Below, one piece after another: positions 48,891 to 62,270 of a stretch of DNA of 64,000 nucleotides. The stretch comes from Athripsodes cinereus. Taxonomy: Eukaryota; Arthropoda; Insecta; Trichoptera; Leptoceridae. The position numbers and the translations under genes were made by a program. Below the pieces are notes generated by a model, which saw nothing but the letters and a program-made list of their open reading frames with translations, was not told the DNA's origin and searched no databases. The stretch is from NCBI GenBank assembly GCA_947579605.1, contig OX388313.1, positions 1,984,001 through 2,048,000 of the forward strand, read 5' to 3'. How positions within the stretch are numbered: the stretch's first letter is position 1; each line of letters starts with the position of its first letter.

Positions 48891-49404
48891 TGTAATAATA
48901 GCCTACCTATATCAATTTAAAAAAAAATGGATGGATACGAGTCGAAGAAAGGTGATGATTATTTTTTTAGACATACCTTCATACATCATCTGATAGAAAA
49001 ATGTTGCATAAATAAACACATTTTATGACATATTATATAATTTATTTTATTGTAATCCCTTCATTTGTCAAAGCTTTTTTAAAAGCTCTGTATTACACAA
49101 TATAATATATTTGAAGAAAGCTTGGAACATCAACAATAATAACAACACGTCCAGGTACTTAGAAAAAAAGGTAAAAAATAAAAAAAAAATCTTTTGAAAC
49201 TATGTATTATAATATTTTTTATACAGAATGATAAGTAAGAAAAAAATTCACTGTTTGTAACTGAATCTTTTCAAAATAAAATTCGCATTGTATTTGTGAA
49301 GTGAAACTTTTTTACCTTTTCATGAAGAACATTTTGAAACAATGCATTAAATTTTCGAAACACATGCCTAAAAATAGTAACATTGTAGATTTCTTCCTAT
49401 ACCT

Positions 49405-49543
49405 GCAGGGCTACTCTTGAAACAATCTAAATACGATCTTAATCTAGTTTTGATCTTAATCAAACGATGCGCGAAGGGACTATGGTCAAAAATACCACGC
49501 TACCGCTACTACGAGATTGGTATGCACGTATTTTTGACTAGCT
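49405..49543. mobile_element. Fold-back element copy 3, left part (diverged)
   Basis: It starts GCAGGGCTACTCTTG and has several substitutions relative to copies 1 and 2. It stops at GACTAGCT, where the arm continues at 50871. The insert between is flanked by AGCT. Confidence 0.85.
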
Positions 49544-50870
49544 CTACATGCTTATCTCAAACAATATGAAAATGTAAATAGAGTGTAAAGTTTAATACAC
49601 CTGCAATCAGATTTCACTCAATTTCGACGTCCTCATAACATATTATGTTGAAAAATTTAATGTAAAACATTGACCGAAATGAAGGTTGATTTTGTTACAA
49701 TGTTTCTTATTTATTTATTTATTTATTTACTGGAACAAACATACACCAACAGGCACACCAAATACATGTAACAAAACAACAGAAACAAAGATGCACCCTG
49801 TTACAGGCGTAATTGGTTTGTCTCTGAGAAAGTGTGGATATATAGGAGTCCTGATATATATGGGAAAATGGTAACCTCTATACGATGTATTTATTATACT
49901 TTTAGAATATAATGAAATGAATAGGGAAAGGTAAATGCGAACCGATATTGGCACGCGAAATAAATTTTAAATAGGATTTATAAAAATAAATAATATAAAT
50001 GCTTCAAGAGATTGATAAAAGTAGGTATAATATATTACATATATGAAGCCTACTTTTCAGAAGAACATATTGCGAAAATTAAATATTCTACGAGTTTGAA
50101 AAAAGTATGCGAGCTTCTTTTTCACTTTCCATCGCTGAATATTTAAGTTGTACAAGAGTTTGGTTTTAAGCTTTCGTATCAACAATATAATACATGATAA
50201 TACGTGATGTATGTAACATTACACGAAGTAAAGCTTTTTATATATTTTTATTTACTTTTGTTCATAAGCTATCATGTTGCTGAAAGTTCCTGATAAATTG
50301 AGAAATACTCCAAGGGTATTTTTGTTTTTGTGCTTTTTTTTTAAAATAAAAACTTTACTAGGTACATTCATCAATAACATATTCTATTATTTTTTTAAGA
50401 TAAATACCTATCGTGTGCAAGTAAACTAATCGAGAACTTTGTTTTGTTACAGAATTCATAGATTTACTTATGGTGTACCTGATTGTCCATAAAACCCAAA
50501 ATAATCGTAACACTGTACGTATATACTATAGACTCAGCGATGGGGCATGTTATTCATCCTTAATATGATTAATTTAATGACTATTAATTAACATAACATA
50601 CATACATAACATACATAGACATTTCACACAGATCGAGCTAGTCCCAAACTAAGATGAATCTTGTATTATGGGTACTAACGCGACGATACACACATATACA
50701 ATGTACATGTAACACCCAGACCCAGGACAATTTGAAAAAGGTCATTCCTCAATTTGCCTTGGCCGGGAATCGAACCCGGGACCTCGTGACTCAAAGGCAA
50801 GAGCGTTACCTCCGCGCCACACCGGCTGACATTGTTCTGAAAGGATGGCATTCATGTATTTTTTACAAAA
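49544..50870 (-). mobile_element. ~1.3-kb composite insertion inside fold-back copy 3
   Basis: It is flanked by AGCT on both sides (49540-49543 and 50870-50873). It contains a (TTTA)n run at 49710-49735, which on the minus strand looks like a retroelement tail, then AT-rich sequence with no coding signal, and a minus-strand tRNA-derived SINE at 50585-50830. It is not recognised as a known element as a whole and may be several successive insertions. Confidence 0.5.
50585..50830 (-). mobile_element. tRNA-derived SINE (family 2)
   Basis: The minus strand starts with a tRNA-like head: A-box-like TGGCGCGGAGG (rc of about 50809-50819) and B box GGTTCGATTCC (rc of 50766-50776). An unrelated body follows, ending TCTGTGTGAAATGTC and a TATGT-rich tail near 50585-50620. 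The head does not fold as a full tRNA with a CCA-ready acceptor, so it is not a tRNA gene. Its 3' body recurs at 53990-54080. Confidence 0.8.
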
Positions 50871-50934
50871 GCTACTTGGCGCATCGTGGGTTAAGATTAA
50901 GATCGTATTTAAATTGTCTCAAGAGTAATCCTGC
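50871..50934. mobile_element. Fold-back element copy 3, right part
   Basis: It resumes GCTACTTGGCGCATCG and ends AAGAGTAATCCTGC, matching the right arm of the intact copies. Joined to 49405-49543 it makes about 200 bp. Confidence 0.85.
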
Positions 50935-51117
50935 AGAATGTGCAAACTCCCTTTTGTTGTATAATAATAATAATGATGACAACTAGACAATTTATATTGC
51001 GCTGTTTTGTGGCATAAGATATAATATGTCATTGCATTAATCATCAATAATTAAATATGTTAAACATAACATAAAACTGTAGGTATTTGATGAGATAGAT
51101 AGATAAATAGACATTGT

Positions 51118-51560
51118 CAGATGGGGCTGGAAAAGAAGACGCTTCTGGCGCGACCGCGTAGAACGAATGAGCGGTGATAGGCTCTCTCAAGTAGCCGCAA
51201 ACAACGTGACAACAGGAACTCGCCAATCTGGAAGACCTGTAAAGAGATGGTGAGACAGCTGGAGCTCTGTGTCCCAAGAGATCTCGACGCCACAAAAACA
51301 GCAGGGCTACTCTTGACAAAACTAAACACGATCTTAATCTAGTCTTGATCTTGATCATACGACGCACGAAGTGACTATTGGCCAAAAATACACGCTAACC
51401 GATCGCGCGTTAGCGGTAACGCGGTTTTTTTGACCATAGTCCCTTCGTGCGTCGTATGATCAAGATCAAGACTAGATTAAGATCGTGTTTAGTTTTGTCA
51501 AGAGTAACCCTGCTGATCTACAGACCTACTAAAAGAGGAGGAAGAAAAAGATAGGTACTA
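51118..51560 (+). mobile_element. LINE 3'-end remnant interrupted by fold-back copy 2
   Basis: Left of the fold-back element, broken frames give FWRDRVERM, QSGRPVKRW and SVSQEISTPQK. The ending (ACAGACCTACTAAAAGAGGA, then GAAAAAG) resumes after it at 51514. The LINE was present before the fold-back element landed. Confidence 0.75.
51301..51513. mobile_element. 213-bp fold-back (MITE-like) element, copy 2, intact
   Basis: It starts GCAGGGCTACTCTTG and ends CAAGAGTAACCCTGC. The long arms pair over roughly 80 bp and carry CATACGACGCACGAAG and its reverse complement. It is inserted in the 3' end of a LINE whose sequence flanks it on both sides (51118-51300 and 51514-51560). No direct repeat is obvious at the borders. 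Confidence 0.92.
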
Positions 51561-53989
51561 CGGAAAGAGTTTGAGATATTGTTATTTTGTTTTCTTATAT
51601 AAACGTTTTGAATATAATAAAAATATTATGTGGTAGGATGAACAGAGTGAAAAGTAGAAAAAGATGAGGGAAAAAATCTTATATTCTATAATAATGTGTA
51701 GCCTACCTTTATTCAGGATAACGTATTATTTTTGCGAAAACAGATAATAATTTGCTTTTGGAAATGAAAGCCGAAAGACCATAGGGCCCAAAAATTCAAA
51801 TTAAAGTTTAAATAATAAATTTCTACCCTTGATTTAAATCGTTTGAATGTAATTTATATTATCAATCAAAAACATACACAGCTAGTATCATTTATATGTT
51901 CGAATATACAATTAAAATATTGAGTAATATATAAATCTACTTCTCCTCCTTGAGTACTTATTACCTAGACACACATTTTTATTTCGAAACTTGGTTATGT
52001 CGAGTGCATCCTTTTAGCAAATATCTCAATAATGTGTAGGGAAGGATAGAAATATAAGTCTAGACCGAATAGTAGGTTGTTTTTTTTTTTATTAAATATG
52101 TATTTAATAAAAAAAAAAACAAAAAAAAAATAAAAACAGAAAATTAAGGTCTTTTTCATTGTTATCATTTTTACGAAAATAGTGTGTCTGTATACTGTAG
52201 TGTTATATCCTTATATATTTATTTGTGTGTATATTCTCCCAATCTACTCTCACCTCATTCAACTATTCGCCTCGAGACTCACGAGCGTTGGAAATAGATT
52301 TTTTAAAGGCTTTCTGCTAGTATTACAGGTCGTAGGTAGAATGTTCTACTTGAATATCATACAAAGAGTATATAATAATATAAAACAGTACTAGAGAAAT
52401 CCATCTATATATACTACAAGATATCACTATGAACGTGTGGACGTATTGTGTGTTGTGAACGAATTGAGACTGTATCAAAATATATTAGAAATAAAAAATT
52501 TAAAACAAATAAAATAAGTAGATATTACGAGATGTTTTGTAATTTTAAATATCGACTGTCCAATTCCATAGCTCAACAAGACGAAATTTCCAAATTTTCG
52601 ATTTGATTGGGTAAAAGATTCATTCATTCATCCCGCACACCATCACTTTATTATAACAGTGTTAACAAAACAATATAAAATTTAAAATACTAAGAAGATA
52701 TGCAGTGGCGAGATTAACACTATAATGTGATTTCTTCCATCTAACCTTCAAGAGGCAATTGAAAAAACGTACATTAGAAAGAAGAGATATTAGATTTTGA
52801 TTGCCGGATTTTTGTTTTTTTTTCTGATTTTAATGTTTTGTGTTAAAACAAGAGGTAAATTATGTGCTCTATAGAAGACAAATTCATTTGAAGATCTTCT
52901 AGCCCCTAATACCAGCTCTATGGTGCTGCCTGGGGCCAGATTTTTGTTGTTTTTGTATATTTTCATTTTTGTGTTTAATAATTGAATTGTAACTTAAAAT
53001 ATAAAAAAAAAACCACGACACGTTGAGATATACCTAGTTAAAACAAATTTACTTATATACACACACTCATCGACGCTCTTTCAACTCCATAAACAAAGAA
53101 CTTTAAAAAATACACGATGTATATAAAATATTAAGTACCTACCTAATGGAAAAATGTATCTATGTTCAATTCCACAAAAATATTTGGAATTGTTTAACTA
53201 TTGAATAGAACAAAGATAGCATGATGTATTTAACAGTGGGATAATTATATAGTATATTTCACTTTTTGTTGAGTTTTAAAACTTAATATAAATGTACAAA
53301 TGTTGTATAAACATTAGTTTCAGTCACATTTTTCTATGATCGCACCGCGCAAAAAGCAGTATGTATAATGTGTCAAAGAGATATTTGTATGCATAGGTTG
53401 GCGGAAAATTGATGTAGTCGCATAAAAAAATGTTTACAAAACATATGTATGTCGTATGTACAATATTGTATATGGAATATCTCGGTCTTATCGTACAGTG
53501 TTTGCGGGGTAAAGAGTATAGTTACTAACTTTAACCATGTGATTCAATTTCTTAAGATTTTTAAAGTCAAAAATAAAGAAACTTATCTATTTATTTATTC
53601 TAGTTACGCAATATGCAATGCACTGGTCATACAGCTGTGAGATTACAAAGATTAATTATTATTTTTTGACAATGGTAACACTAAATGAGTGACAAGTGAT
53701 TCATTAGATTAAGAACAGAATTTAAAAAATCATGTATGGCTACAAAGTTTGAAAGCACTATAGAAACTAGGTATATCAATGAAAAATGGTTTGGTTTAAA
53801 GCATCTTAAAAGGAAAATTTAAAAGTTGTATGATTAGGATGGAAATTTTCCATAAAAAGAAGCTATTCTTTGATCATCACAAAAAAAACATCCTAAATTC
53901 AGCGATAGGGTATGGCATATATCAAGAAAGTGTAATTTTATTTATGGTATGAAAGAGACAACATTCAAACAAATTTATTTCATATCATT

Positions 53990-54080
53990 GTGTTAATTAC
54001 CCATAATACAAGATTCATATCTTAGTTTGGGATTAACTTGATCGGTGTGAATTTCCTATGTTATGGTTAGTTCACTGATT
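53990..54080 (+). mobile_element. SINE family 2, 3' fragment
   Basis: CCCATAATACAAGATTCAT...TTAGTTTGGGATTA...GTGTGAA matches the 3' body of the minus-strand SINE at 50585-50830. The tRNA-like head is missing. Confidence 0.75.
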
Positions 54081-54239
54081 GACTCATTGTTGTGAGAAAT
54101 GTCAAAAAAAATGATTGAAGAATGTACAACTCTATTAAACAACCTGTTTTTTCATGAAAACTAAATAGAATATATTATGTTAATAAAGAAAAATATTATT
54201 GAAATTAATTATTTGCGTTAAAATGTTCACTAATCTGAA

Positions 54240-54560
54240 AAAAAAACATCCAGGATCGCTTGTTCACCATGTGCTTAAGACGCATCCTGCAGTACTTCGA
54301 ACATATATAATGAAAAAAGGGCAGCAGATATTATCTTGAAAAAACTCACGATTGTGTAAGGTATTAATGGTTAAAGATTTTGTGGATCTCGTGGTCGTGC
54401 ACCATTTAGATGGATGGACATGATTCAGAAAAAAACATGATCTTCGATTTCGACGCTCTACGCATGGCCCATGATAGGCACAAGTAGGGAGGGGTCACTA
54501 AGAGGATTTACTGCCGCCACCATCATCGGGATTGACGAAAAGGACATGAAAGAGATCAAA
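54240..54560 (+). mobile_element. Degenerate LINE C-terminal remnant
   Basis: Words such as GGTCGTGCACC, AGATGGATGGACATGATTCAG, GCATGGCCCATGATAGGCA and the ending ACTGCCGCCACCATCATCGG resemble the terminal region of an insect LINE. Many stops and frame breaks are present. Confidence 0.6.
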
Positions 54561-55004
54561 ATGTTACGGTATCTGCACATTTCACCCCGAGAGGAATATA
54601 ATATTAAGAAAATTGTAGAGGTGAAGAAAGATAGAAAGAGAAAGGCGTATATTATGCAGTATGAGAAAAATATTATATTATAGGTATATGTTTATCATTT
54701 TTATTATAGATATACAGTGCTTGAAATGTACATCAACTTCATATATGTAATCTTGTATAAACGGAGATAGTATGATGAAAATCTCAGAGAAAATGTATTA
54801 TATGAGATGAAACTATTCTAACCTTATATAATATGATTTGAAATATGTTTTTTTTTTGCTTTTTTTAGGTCTATATATTATTTCATAACTCAACAGAGAG
54901 ATTTTTTTGTTTCACTTTTTTACATTAAATTGTTTTTATATTAAATATTACGAAAGAAAACAGATGTTACATAAAATACTTCTTCTATTACTATAACTAT
55001 TAAT

Positions 55005-55055
55005 ATACCATCACGGCATATCCCACAAGTGGTGTAACCAGCGATTTAATTACAC
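55005..55055 (-). mobile_element. Scattered ~265-bp repeat, inverted 3' end
   Basis: On the minus strand: CTGGTTACACCACTTGTGGG then ATATGCCGTGATGG. It overlaps no gene. Confidence 0.6.
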
Positions 55056-55149
55056 ATAATAATCATGCACATTGTCCTTTTCGTACTAATAAAACAAACG
55101 ATATATGCTAAATTAATTGTAGATGTAAATTTCATTATAGGACGAAGTA

Positions 55150-55290
55150 AGAAAGGTGCAGCGCAGTTTCTCCAAGTGGCGAATTGGAAGTTGGCCGCTG
55201 AGGACAGGGGGGGAGGTTGGAGACGAATGTTGCGGGAGGTCAAGGGGCGATATGGGCTGTAGCGCCATTGGGAAGAAAGAGAGTTAATTT
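55150..55290 (+). mobile_element. LINE C-terminal remnant
   Basis: A short open stretch ends AAEDRGGGWRRMLREVKGR and then stops, the pattern of a LINE ORF end (WRRM-x-REVK). It is preceded and followed by unrelated AT-rich sequence. Confidence 0.6.
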
Positions 55291-56639
55291 CATTATTCGT
55301 GAGGTCTTAAGGACGTCAGACATTTACAGGACAATCAAAAAATTGCAGACTTAAATAAAAGATTGATAAAAATACTTTTTATCCGGGACTCTGCAGGGCA
55401 ACATGGCATAAAATACATAATTAATTAAATATTTTCATGATTCAGCCATGAGATATGTCACATCACAGTCACATCTTGATTATTATTATGTTTTTGATAT
55501 AGAGAAGATGGTTTATACTTTCATCATAACTATGCAGTTAGATGATATAAATACACAAACAGATAATAATCATACAAGTTATGCTCTCAGTGCCATAAGA
55601 AATTAAATAAAAGGCATCGCAAAGGACTAAAAGGAGGTAAATGATCAAAAAACTTGCCTTTTACTGAAAAAAATTGAAGGCTTAAAGAAAAAAAAGGAGA
55701 TACATTTTATTTCAGTATTTCAACGATAAATAGCTTAACTGAATGAACATTGAATTGAAAATCTTAAAATATTATCAAATACTTTAGAAAGAGGGTGAAA
55801 ACGTTGAATAAAGTTGCAGTCAAGAAAGAAGCAAAAAGCTTCGTTGTTAAAAGAAACAAATAAAAGTTGAACAACAGTGCAACAAAAAACAATGAGACGA
55901 AAAACAGAAGAAAAAAGAAAAGAATGAATCTTTACCTAGTAACAAAAAAATATTGTTAATAAAGAACATCATCTGAACGAAATAAACTTTTCAATCTCTT
56001 GGATAACTCAATTTGGAATTTTGAAAATTAATTATTTACGGGACCCCTGTTGGAAGAGATCAAGTTAGTTGTATATAATAAATAGAGGGAGATAAAAGTT
56101 TTGTGATGGACTTGATTTTTTTTGAGAATATTTCTGAAAGAATGTGAACGAGAGAAAGCTTTCAAAATAATACAGAATATTTATGAAATATTGAATACTT
56201 GCAGTTTTCTTTTTTGGTAATTAAGTTTTCGATTTATGAGCTTTATAAGCCCATCTATTCGGTGGTTTCAACGGTGAAAAATAAATACTCAAATAAGTTT
56301 TTACAGTCCTTGTCATGCTGAAGATTCCCAACTCCTGAAGATGGTGACAGCATACTCGCCAAAAGCTTGAGACAACTGCAACTACACGGAGATCCCGACA
56401 GCCAAGCAACACAATCCCCGACTCTTTTATCAAATTTGTTGGATGACATGTAAAAACTTTAGGTAATGAAAATATTTAATTTATTCAATACAGCGATGAA
56501 GTGTGCCCTCGATCCTGGTTGTTCATTTTATTGACACGGAAAAGACGACCTGTATGTTTTTTTTTTAAATATAGTAGGAAATTATTATTACACATTTTAC
56601 CTCAATAATCATTTATCCCGTTTATTCCATTTATCACAT

Positions 56640-56905
56640 TTATCCCGTGGAGCACCCGGTAAAGAATTGGTCTCCCACTCTTCTACGTAAGTTTTCGAGT
56701 GTCCTGTAAAAGGCAGGTGTTCGAAAAAAATAAGACATTTTACATCTTAAATTCAGCGATGAGGCTTGCCACCCATCCTGAATGTCTTGATTTTATATTG
56801 GCACGAAGAGGACAGTTTGCATGAATCTTACGTGCAGCTGATCTGCTGGCTACCCCACTTGTGGGATATGCCGTGATGGTATAGTATAGTAGTATAGTAC
56901 CTCAA
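56640..56905 (+). mobile_element. Scattered ~265-bp repeat, most complete copy
   Basis: Blocks in order are CCCGTGGAGCACCCGG, AGTTTTCGAGTGTCCTGT, AAAAGGCAGGTGTTCG, TTCAGCGATGAGGC, TGCAGCTGATCTGCTGGC, ACCCCACTTGTGGGATATG, CCGTGATGG and a TATAG tail. No frame is open. The 3' end matches the LINE end at 5185-5235, suggesting a non-autonomous partner. No clear tRNA, 7SL or 5S-like head is visible. Confidence 0.8.
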
Positions 56906-58249
56906 TAATGAGGTTTAATTAAACAAAATATCGTCGTTGTATATTCAAAAAGGAACATGTGAATTCATAAACATTTTGACATTACCAGATTAAACTGCTT
57001 ATAATGACATCATAACCATTTTATAAAGTGATTCTTAGTATCAAATATTAAAATTCAATACTTAAAGAATAATATCACATGTCAATAAAAAGTCCAAACT
57101 ACAATTTTAATGCCTTAATGAACAGTTTTAAAAGAGTATGCCTAAATAAAAATGTGTGCTCATGTCTCTTTTTGAATATGCAACGACGATATTAAGCGAG
57201 GGTGACGTCACTCATCACTCATAGACTTTCAATTAGTATAGAGCCGTTGATGGCAAACACTTATATGTTCACAATGTTCTACATCTAGTAAGTTTTTTTT
57301 AACATCTTATAATTATGACATGTCTTTGTTATTTTACAAATGAATTAAAAAAAATATGTCACTAAAAACTCATTTCTAAGATATTGTATTCGTTACATTA
57401 TTAATATGTGTGAAATATGAAAAAAATATCGTTGACAATGACGAAAGACAGGTAACAAAAAAACATGATAAAAGTATTCAACGACGCCTTAACAGGAATA
57501 CAAGACTGTTAATATTAAGTAACTTTTTAATCTAAAATATTTTTTAGCATTTCTGAAAAAAGGTGTTCTTAAATACGATTCTAAAAAAGCTTGAAATGTG
57601 TGCTTTGCGACGTATAAAAAATACAAGTCTACAGAATTTCACACTAAGAAAAGTGAATGAGAAAATAATAAATACACAGAGAAGACAAGAAACGAATAAA
57701 AAAAAGAAGTACAAAAACAAAAGCTGCTTTTTCAAAAGCTCTTTCTCTCCTTCTGTATCATGTGTCACATTCTCATCTGCATTATTAATTAGGCCACAAA
57801 TCCTTTAAAAGTAAGCTGCCAACTTTATAGAATTGTGAAACTAGGGGGTGAAATGAGAGCTTTTGCGACATGGGGGTGAGTTTCTGGGGATAATGTAGAA
57901 GGGGATGAAAGTGAAACGTTGTGTAATTAATTGAAATAATCAGTACACGTACTACCACTCAAATTCAGCGCATAATAATTATAAAAAATTAATGTTGAAA
58001 TTGAATTTTTTCTTGAGCATTATTTTTGCTGTACAGTTTGACCGTTCAAAAAATATAAATATTTAATTTAAAAGATTCAATATTTTTAACATAGTTCTCA
58101 GCGATTATGACTGATGCTTATTCTGAATTTCTTGATGACATACCTTTTTTATGTTTTTCAATTGAATTTTTAGGAATAAATAGAGATATAATTTTTCGAA
58201 TTACTCGAAAAAAAGGAAAAATCCTATAAAAATCATTCATAGCATTACG

Positions 58250-58325
58250 TCATTTTCCAAAAGTGGGGTAGCCAGCAGACTCATTGTATGTAATAAACAT
58301 GATAGTTATATCAAAAGAAATGTAA
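58250..58325 (-). mobile_element. Scattered ~265-bp repeat, inverted 3' fragment
   Basis: On the minus strand: GTCTGCTGGCTACCCCACTT then TTGGAAAATGACG. The TATAG tail is missing. Confidence 0.55.
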
Positions 58326-60784
58326 AAATATTGCTCAGTATTCACCAATTGATGAGATGTGCAAAGGATGATTTCTTTGCTGGTTTATGTGCCAATTTTT
58401 TTATAACCTATGTATTGTAATAACTGTATGTTTGCGTAAACTATAAAAATAAAAGGATGAAGAATGAGTTTATAAAACAAAAATGTGAAATTTGTAAATA
58501 AATAAAAAAAATTATAATGTTGAAAATAAACTTCATTCTTGTTCACATCGAAGATAAGAAGAGCTCAGAAAAAGTAATGAATAATCTAGCTAACTACTTA
58601 TTTTTCCTTCACATAGATGCCTCTTTTTCAGATGTTTGAAAATAAGAACAAACTGCTAAGTGGGAAGTCCATAATATCTTTTACTGTTGTCATAGAACAT
58701 AACTACATAGAATATAACTACGTAGTGAAAAACAGTGATGACATTGTTGTAGAGTTCTACTTAATGATGTTGATGATTTCAAAGGGTTGTAATAATGAGT
58801 TTAAATGTACAGATGATAATAATAATAATAGTATTCATAAAAGGAGACATTCCCTCTCGCTTCTTTGTATTTCTTAGTACATACTTTCAAATAATTTATT
58901 ACTATAAAAATTAATGTTTGTTTGTTTGTGTTTCCAGATGAATTGTTTGTTGAAAAATAAATATTGCAGATTGAAAGAATGGAGTAGAATAATTTATTAA
59001 CAAACATGAAAGATAATTTAAAATTCAGGAGATTAATTAAGAGTGATAAATTTACCTCACTCTTTCGGATTCGGTAAATTAGACATAAGTAATATACAGG
59101 AATTTCTTGATGCTAAAACTTAAAGTAGAGAAAAAATATATGGTGAAAATATGGAGAAAAAAAATATTGCTGTGTGCATTTCTTTTCAAAACATACAAAC
59201 CTAGCTATTTATATAATGAGTGTGTATGTGTTTCGGCTTGGAAAGTATGTTTTATGTAGATATCCAAGTTTTCAAGTCCTACTGTCAATTTACTCCACTT
59301 TTATAATACAAGCATAATGCTAACCATTTCGTGTAATGATATTTGGAGGTTTGGGAGTCGAAATTCGTGTTCAAAAATAGATACTCATATTTAGAAAAAA
59401 ATATAAGTATCCTGTTAGTTACTAGGTAATCAACTAGTTTAAAATAAAATACAGCTATTTAAAAGAATATAAATAGAGTCATCTATGTGTAAGTAACAGA
59501 AACAACTTTGTGATAATGTTCACAATAATAACGATAATTGAATAAAAGTGGTACTATCTGTCTGTTTGTAATATCTACGCGTTCTCTTTATGATCTGTAC
59601 GCGGTGTAATGTGAATAATACTTTTGTACGTACATGCTAGCAAAGATTTTCGGAAGTCATAGTGAAAAGAACGCTAAATAAAAATGCCACGTTATTTTTC
59701 ACATAGTTGATAACGTGTTATTAAAAAACGCTATAATATCTACAGTGATTGCTATTTCTAATGATGAACCGCTTTTATGTCATATTTTTATTTGATTTTT
59801 TTAACACTGAAAATTGTCATTGTATTTCTTCCTTTGAATAGAGGAAGCTTGTTGATATCATCTGGTCTCGAGAGATGCAATGGATTTTATCACCTATAGC
59901 TAATATAAAAAATATTATCAGCTATAACTCTAGTTACAACACAGCTATTTTATAATAAACTCCACATGACTGCGTTATCTATAATGCGTTTAATTTTTTT
60001 TATATAAACAACTCAATAATAAACACATGCTTCTCATTTAGAAAAAATGTATAATCAAATTTTACGTGAGTAGCGTTACTGAACACGTAGTTATTTTTAA
60101 TTACGTGATATTATAAAAAAATGCAATCACTCGCTACATGCTATTTTACTTATTACCATCTCTAATAATATCTTCAAGTAGTGATATAGAATGTTTTGTA
60201 TGACAATATTATACAATACCATTTGAATAAAAACGCGAACGTAATAGGAGTTAAATCGTTTAGAACGAGTGGTACTTAGGTGATGACAATTCGACAACTA
60301 GTACCTACTATAAGAAAGATAATAGTATGTATTTGAAATCTTTTATCCAGAGTCTTGCTATTTATTCTGAATGTTGAAAATAAAACATAAAAAAACAGGA
60401 AGGATGCCAAACGGTAATGATATGACATGAATACTTGAAGATGTGTATTTGAATTAGGCAGCTTTGTGATAAAATTAAACACCTTTATTTCAGCTGTGAT
60501 GTATGATACTCAATAATTATTTACTCACTGAATTCTAATAAGATAATTGTTCGTAAGATTTCTATTTGTACCGAGGAAACAACTGCGGGGAAAGGGATGA
60601 TGAAGATCGCGCGGAGGGAGAAATCTACTGTAGAATGCATTTACAAAATCTAACGGCGGTATACCCTACCTTTAAGTATTTTTTGGTTGAAATAACCTCT
60701 TTTCTCAGACACTCCAGGAGTCCAAGGATAACTATTTATCCGTTTGGGTAACAATTTATTTTGATTTTCTTTTATAACTAAAAT

Positions 60785-60955
60785 AAATCCATCAATCATC
60801 AACCTCAACGCTTCTCTCGAGAGGATAGGACAGAAACCAGACTCCTTCATTCAGAGCAACTCTGCGTCAATTGCGTCACCTCTTTCCACGACATTCTCAG
60901 TGTTTCGATGCCGTTTTTATAGGAACAGTGCACTGTTAAAGAGGACTGAGAGTTT
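60785..60955 (-). mobile_element. RTE-like LINE 3' end, diverged third copy
   Basis: CAACGCTTCTCTCGAGAG, GACAGAAACCAGACTCC, AATTGCGTCACCTCTTTCC and ACGACATTC match the minus-strand copy at 48573 with more substitutions. It is an older member of the same family. Confidence 0.8.
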
Positions 60956-60989
60956 AAGTAGAAAATTGTAAATTATTTATGTAATTATC

Positions 60990-61257
60990 ATATGCAGTAT
61001 TATTAAAATCCGGAAAGTGTCCTATTTAGGCCATATTCTCAGGGGAGAAAAGTACAAGTTGCTCTAACTGATCATCAAGGACAAGATCTAGGGTTGAAGA
61101 GGTGTCGGAAAAAGGCGGATCTCCTGGCTCCATAATAAAGGTACATGATTAGACCGAAACACGGAATATCGAGGATCTATTTCAGACAGCCCAGAATAGG
61201 AACGTACCCTCGCAAATAATAGTCAACGTCAGAGAGATTCGACACGACACATAAAAA
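60990..61257 (+). mobile_element. LINE 3'-end remnant (family B), copy 2
   Basis: Broken frames give FGHIL, YKLLQLI, GRRISWLHN, EELFQTAQ and LVANVREIRHDT, typical of the end of an insect LINE ORF. It is followed by AT-rich sequence. It is related to 20880-21135 and to 45866-46058. Confidence 0.78.
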
Positions 61258-62087
61258 ATAAAATAAATTATTTATAACGGATATAATATAAAATAGATTT
61301 AGATAAGTGCCCATTGCAATTGAATCCACAGAAATGTTAAACGTGGGTACTTTTATATTTTATCGTAAAAATCTGTTGGTTTTCTTATGATAAAAAAACG
61401 AGGATCTAATACAAATAATCGTGGCTAAGTAGGTAGGTACCTACACAGTATTGGAAGTTATATTACGTATTATTTATTGAATCGAATACAGAAATGAATT
61501 TTTATATGCAATAAAATGTACGAAATCCAATTACGGCTATATAAAGGAACCCTTTTTGAGTGTGTATACCGAATAAAAGAGGATTTTTATTGTGAAATAT
61601 ATTATTATGGTACTGCGTGCAATAATAATATATTATTGTGGGTCCTATACTAAAACTACGTAGTATAATAATAAGCTTTATATAGATAACTATAATTTCG
61701 GCGGTAGTTTTAAGTTATTTACAAGGTATTCTATCTCCTAGACACCAGCGCTTACCTACTACTGGTGGGTCTTAAAGGTAAAATTGGAGTGGTTGATCGA
61801 ATTAAAACCTTGCACTGAGAAAAATACTAACGAAATTTGACAACGAATCATTGGTACGTAGGTACTATCAGATAAGGACCAGAGATAGTACAAACGATTC
61901 ATTAGTATGAATCTATAATATTAACTTTTCGCAAACACATTGTTGGTAAATTTATATAGACTTTTATTTCATGTCGAAACATTTTCATCAAATTACACCA
62001 GAAACTCTGTTGTTAACCGGCTCTTGGAGACATATAACAATGATTTTGTCCACCTGGACATTTTCACAATGTCGCGGGGACATTTCG

Positions 62088-62125
62088 CAGGGGCCGTGGC
62101 GCAGACCATGAACGCGTGAATTTCG
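62088..62125 (+). mobile_element. tRNA-like SINE head fragment
   Basis: GGGGCCGTGGCGCAGACC resembles the A-box end of tRNA-derived SINEs. No B box follows before the TC tract, so only a fragment is supported. Confidence 0.4.
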
Positions 62126-62150
62126 TTTAATTTTTGTTTGAACAGTTCCT

Positions 62151-62270
<120 letters not shown>

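Noticed and set aside
50758..50830. Possible tRNA gene on the minus strand
   Set aside because: A and B boxes are present but the acceptor arm does not close and the sequence continues into a SINE body; same reasoning for 43706 and 47114.
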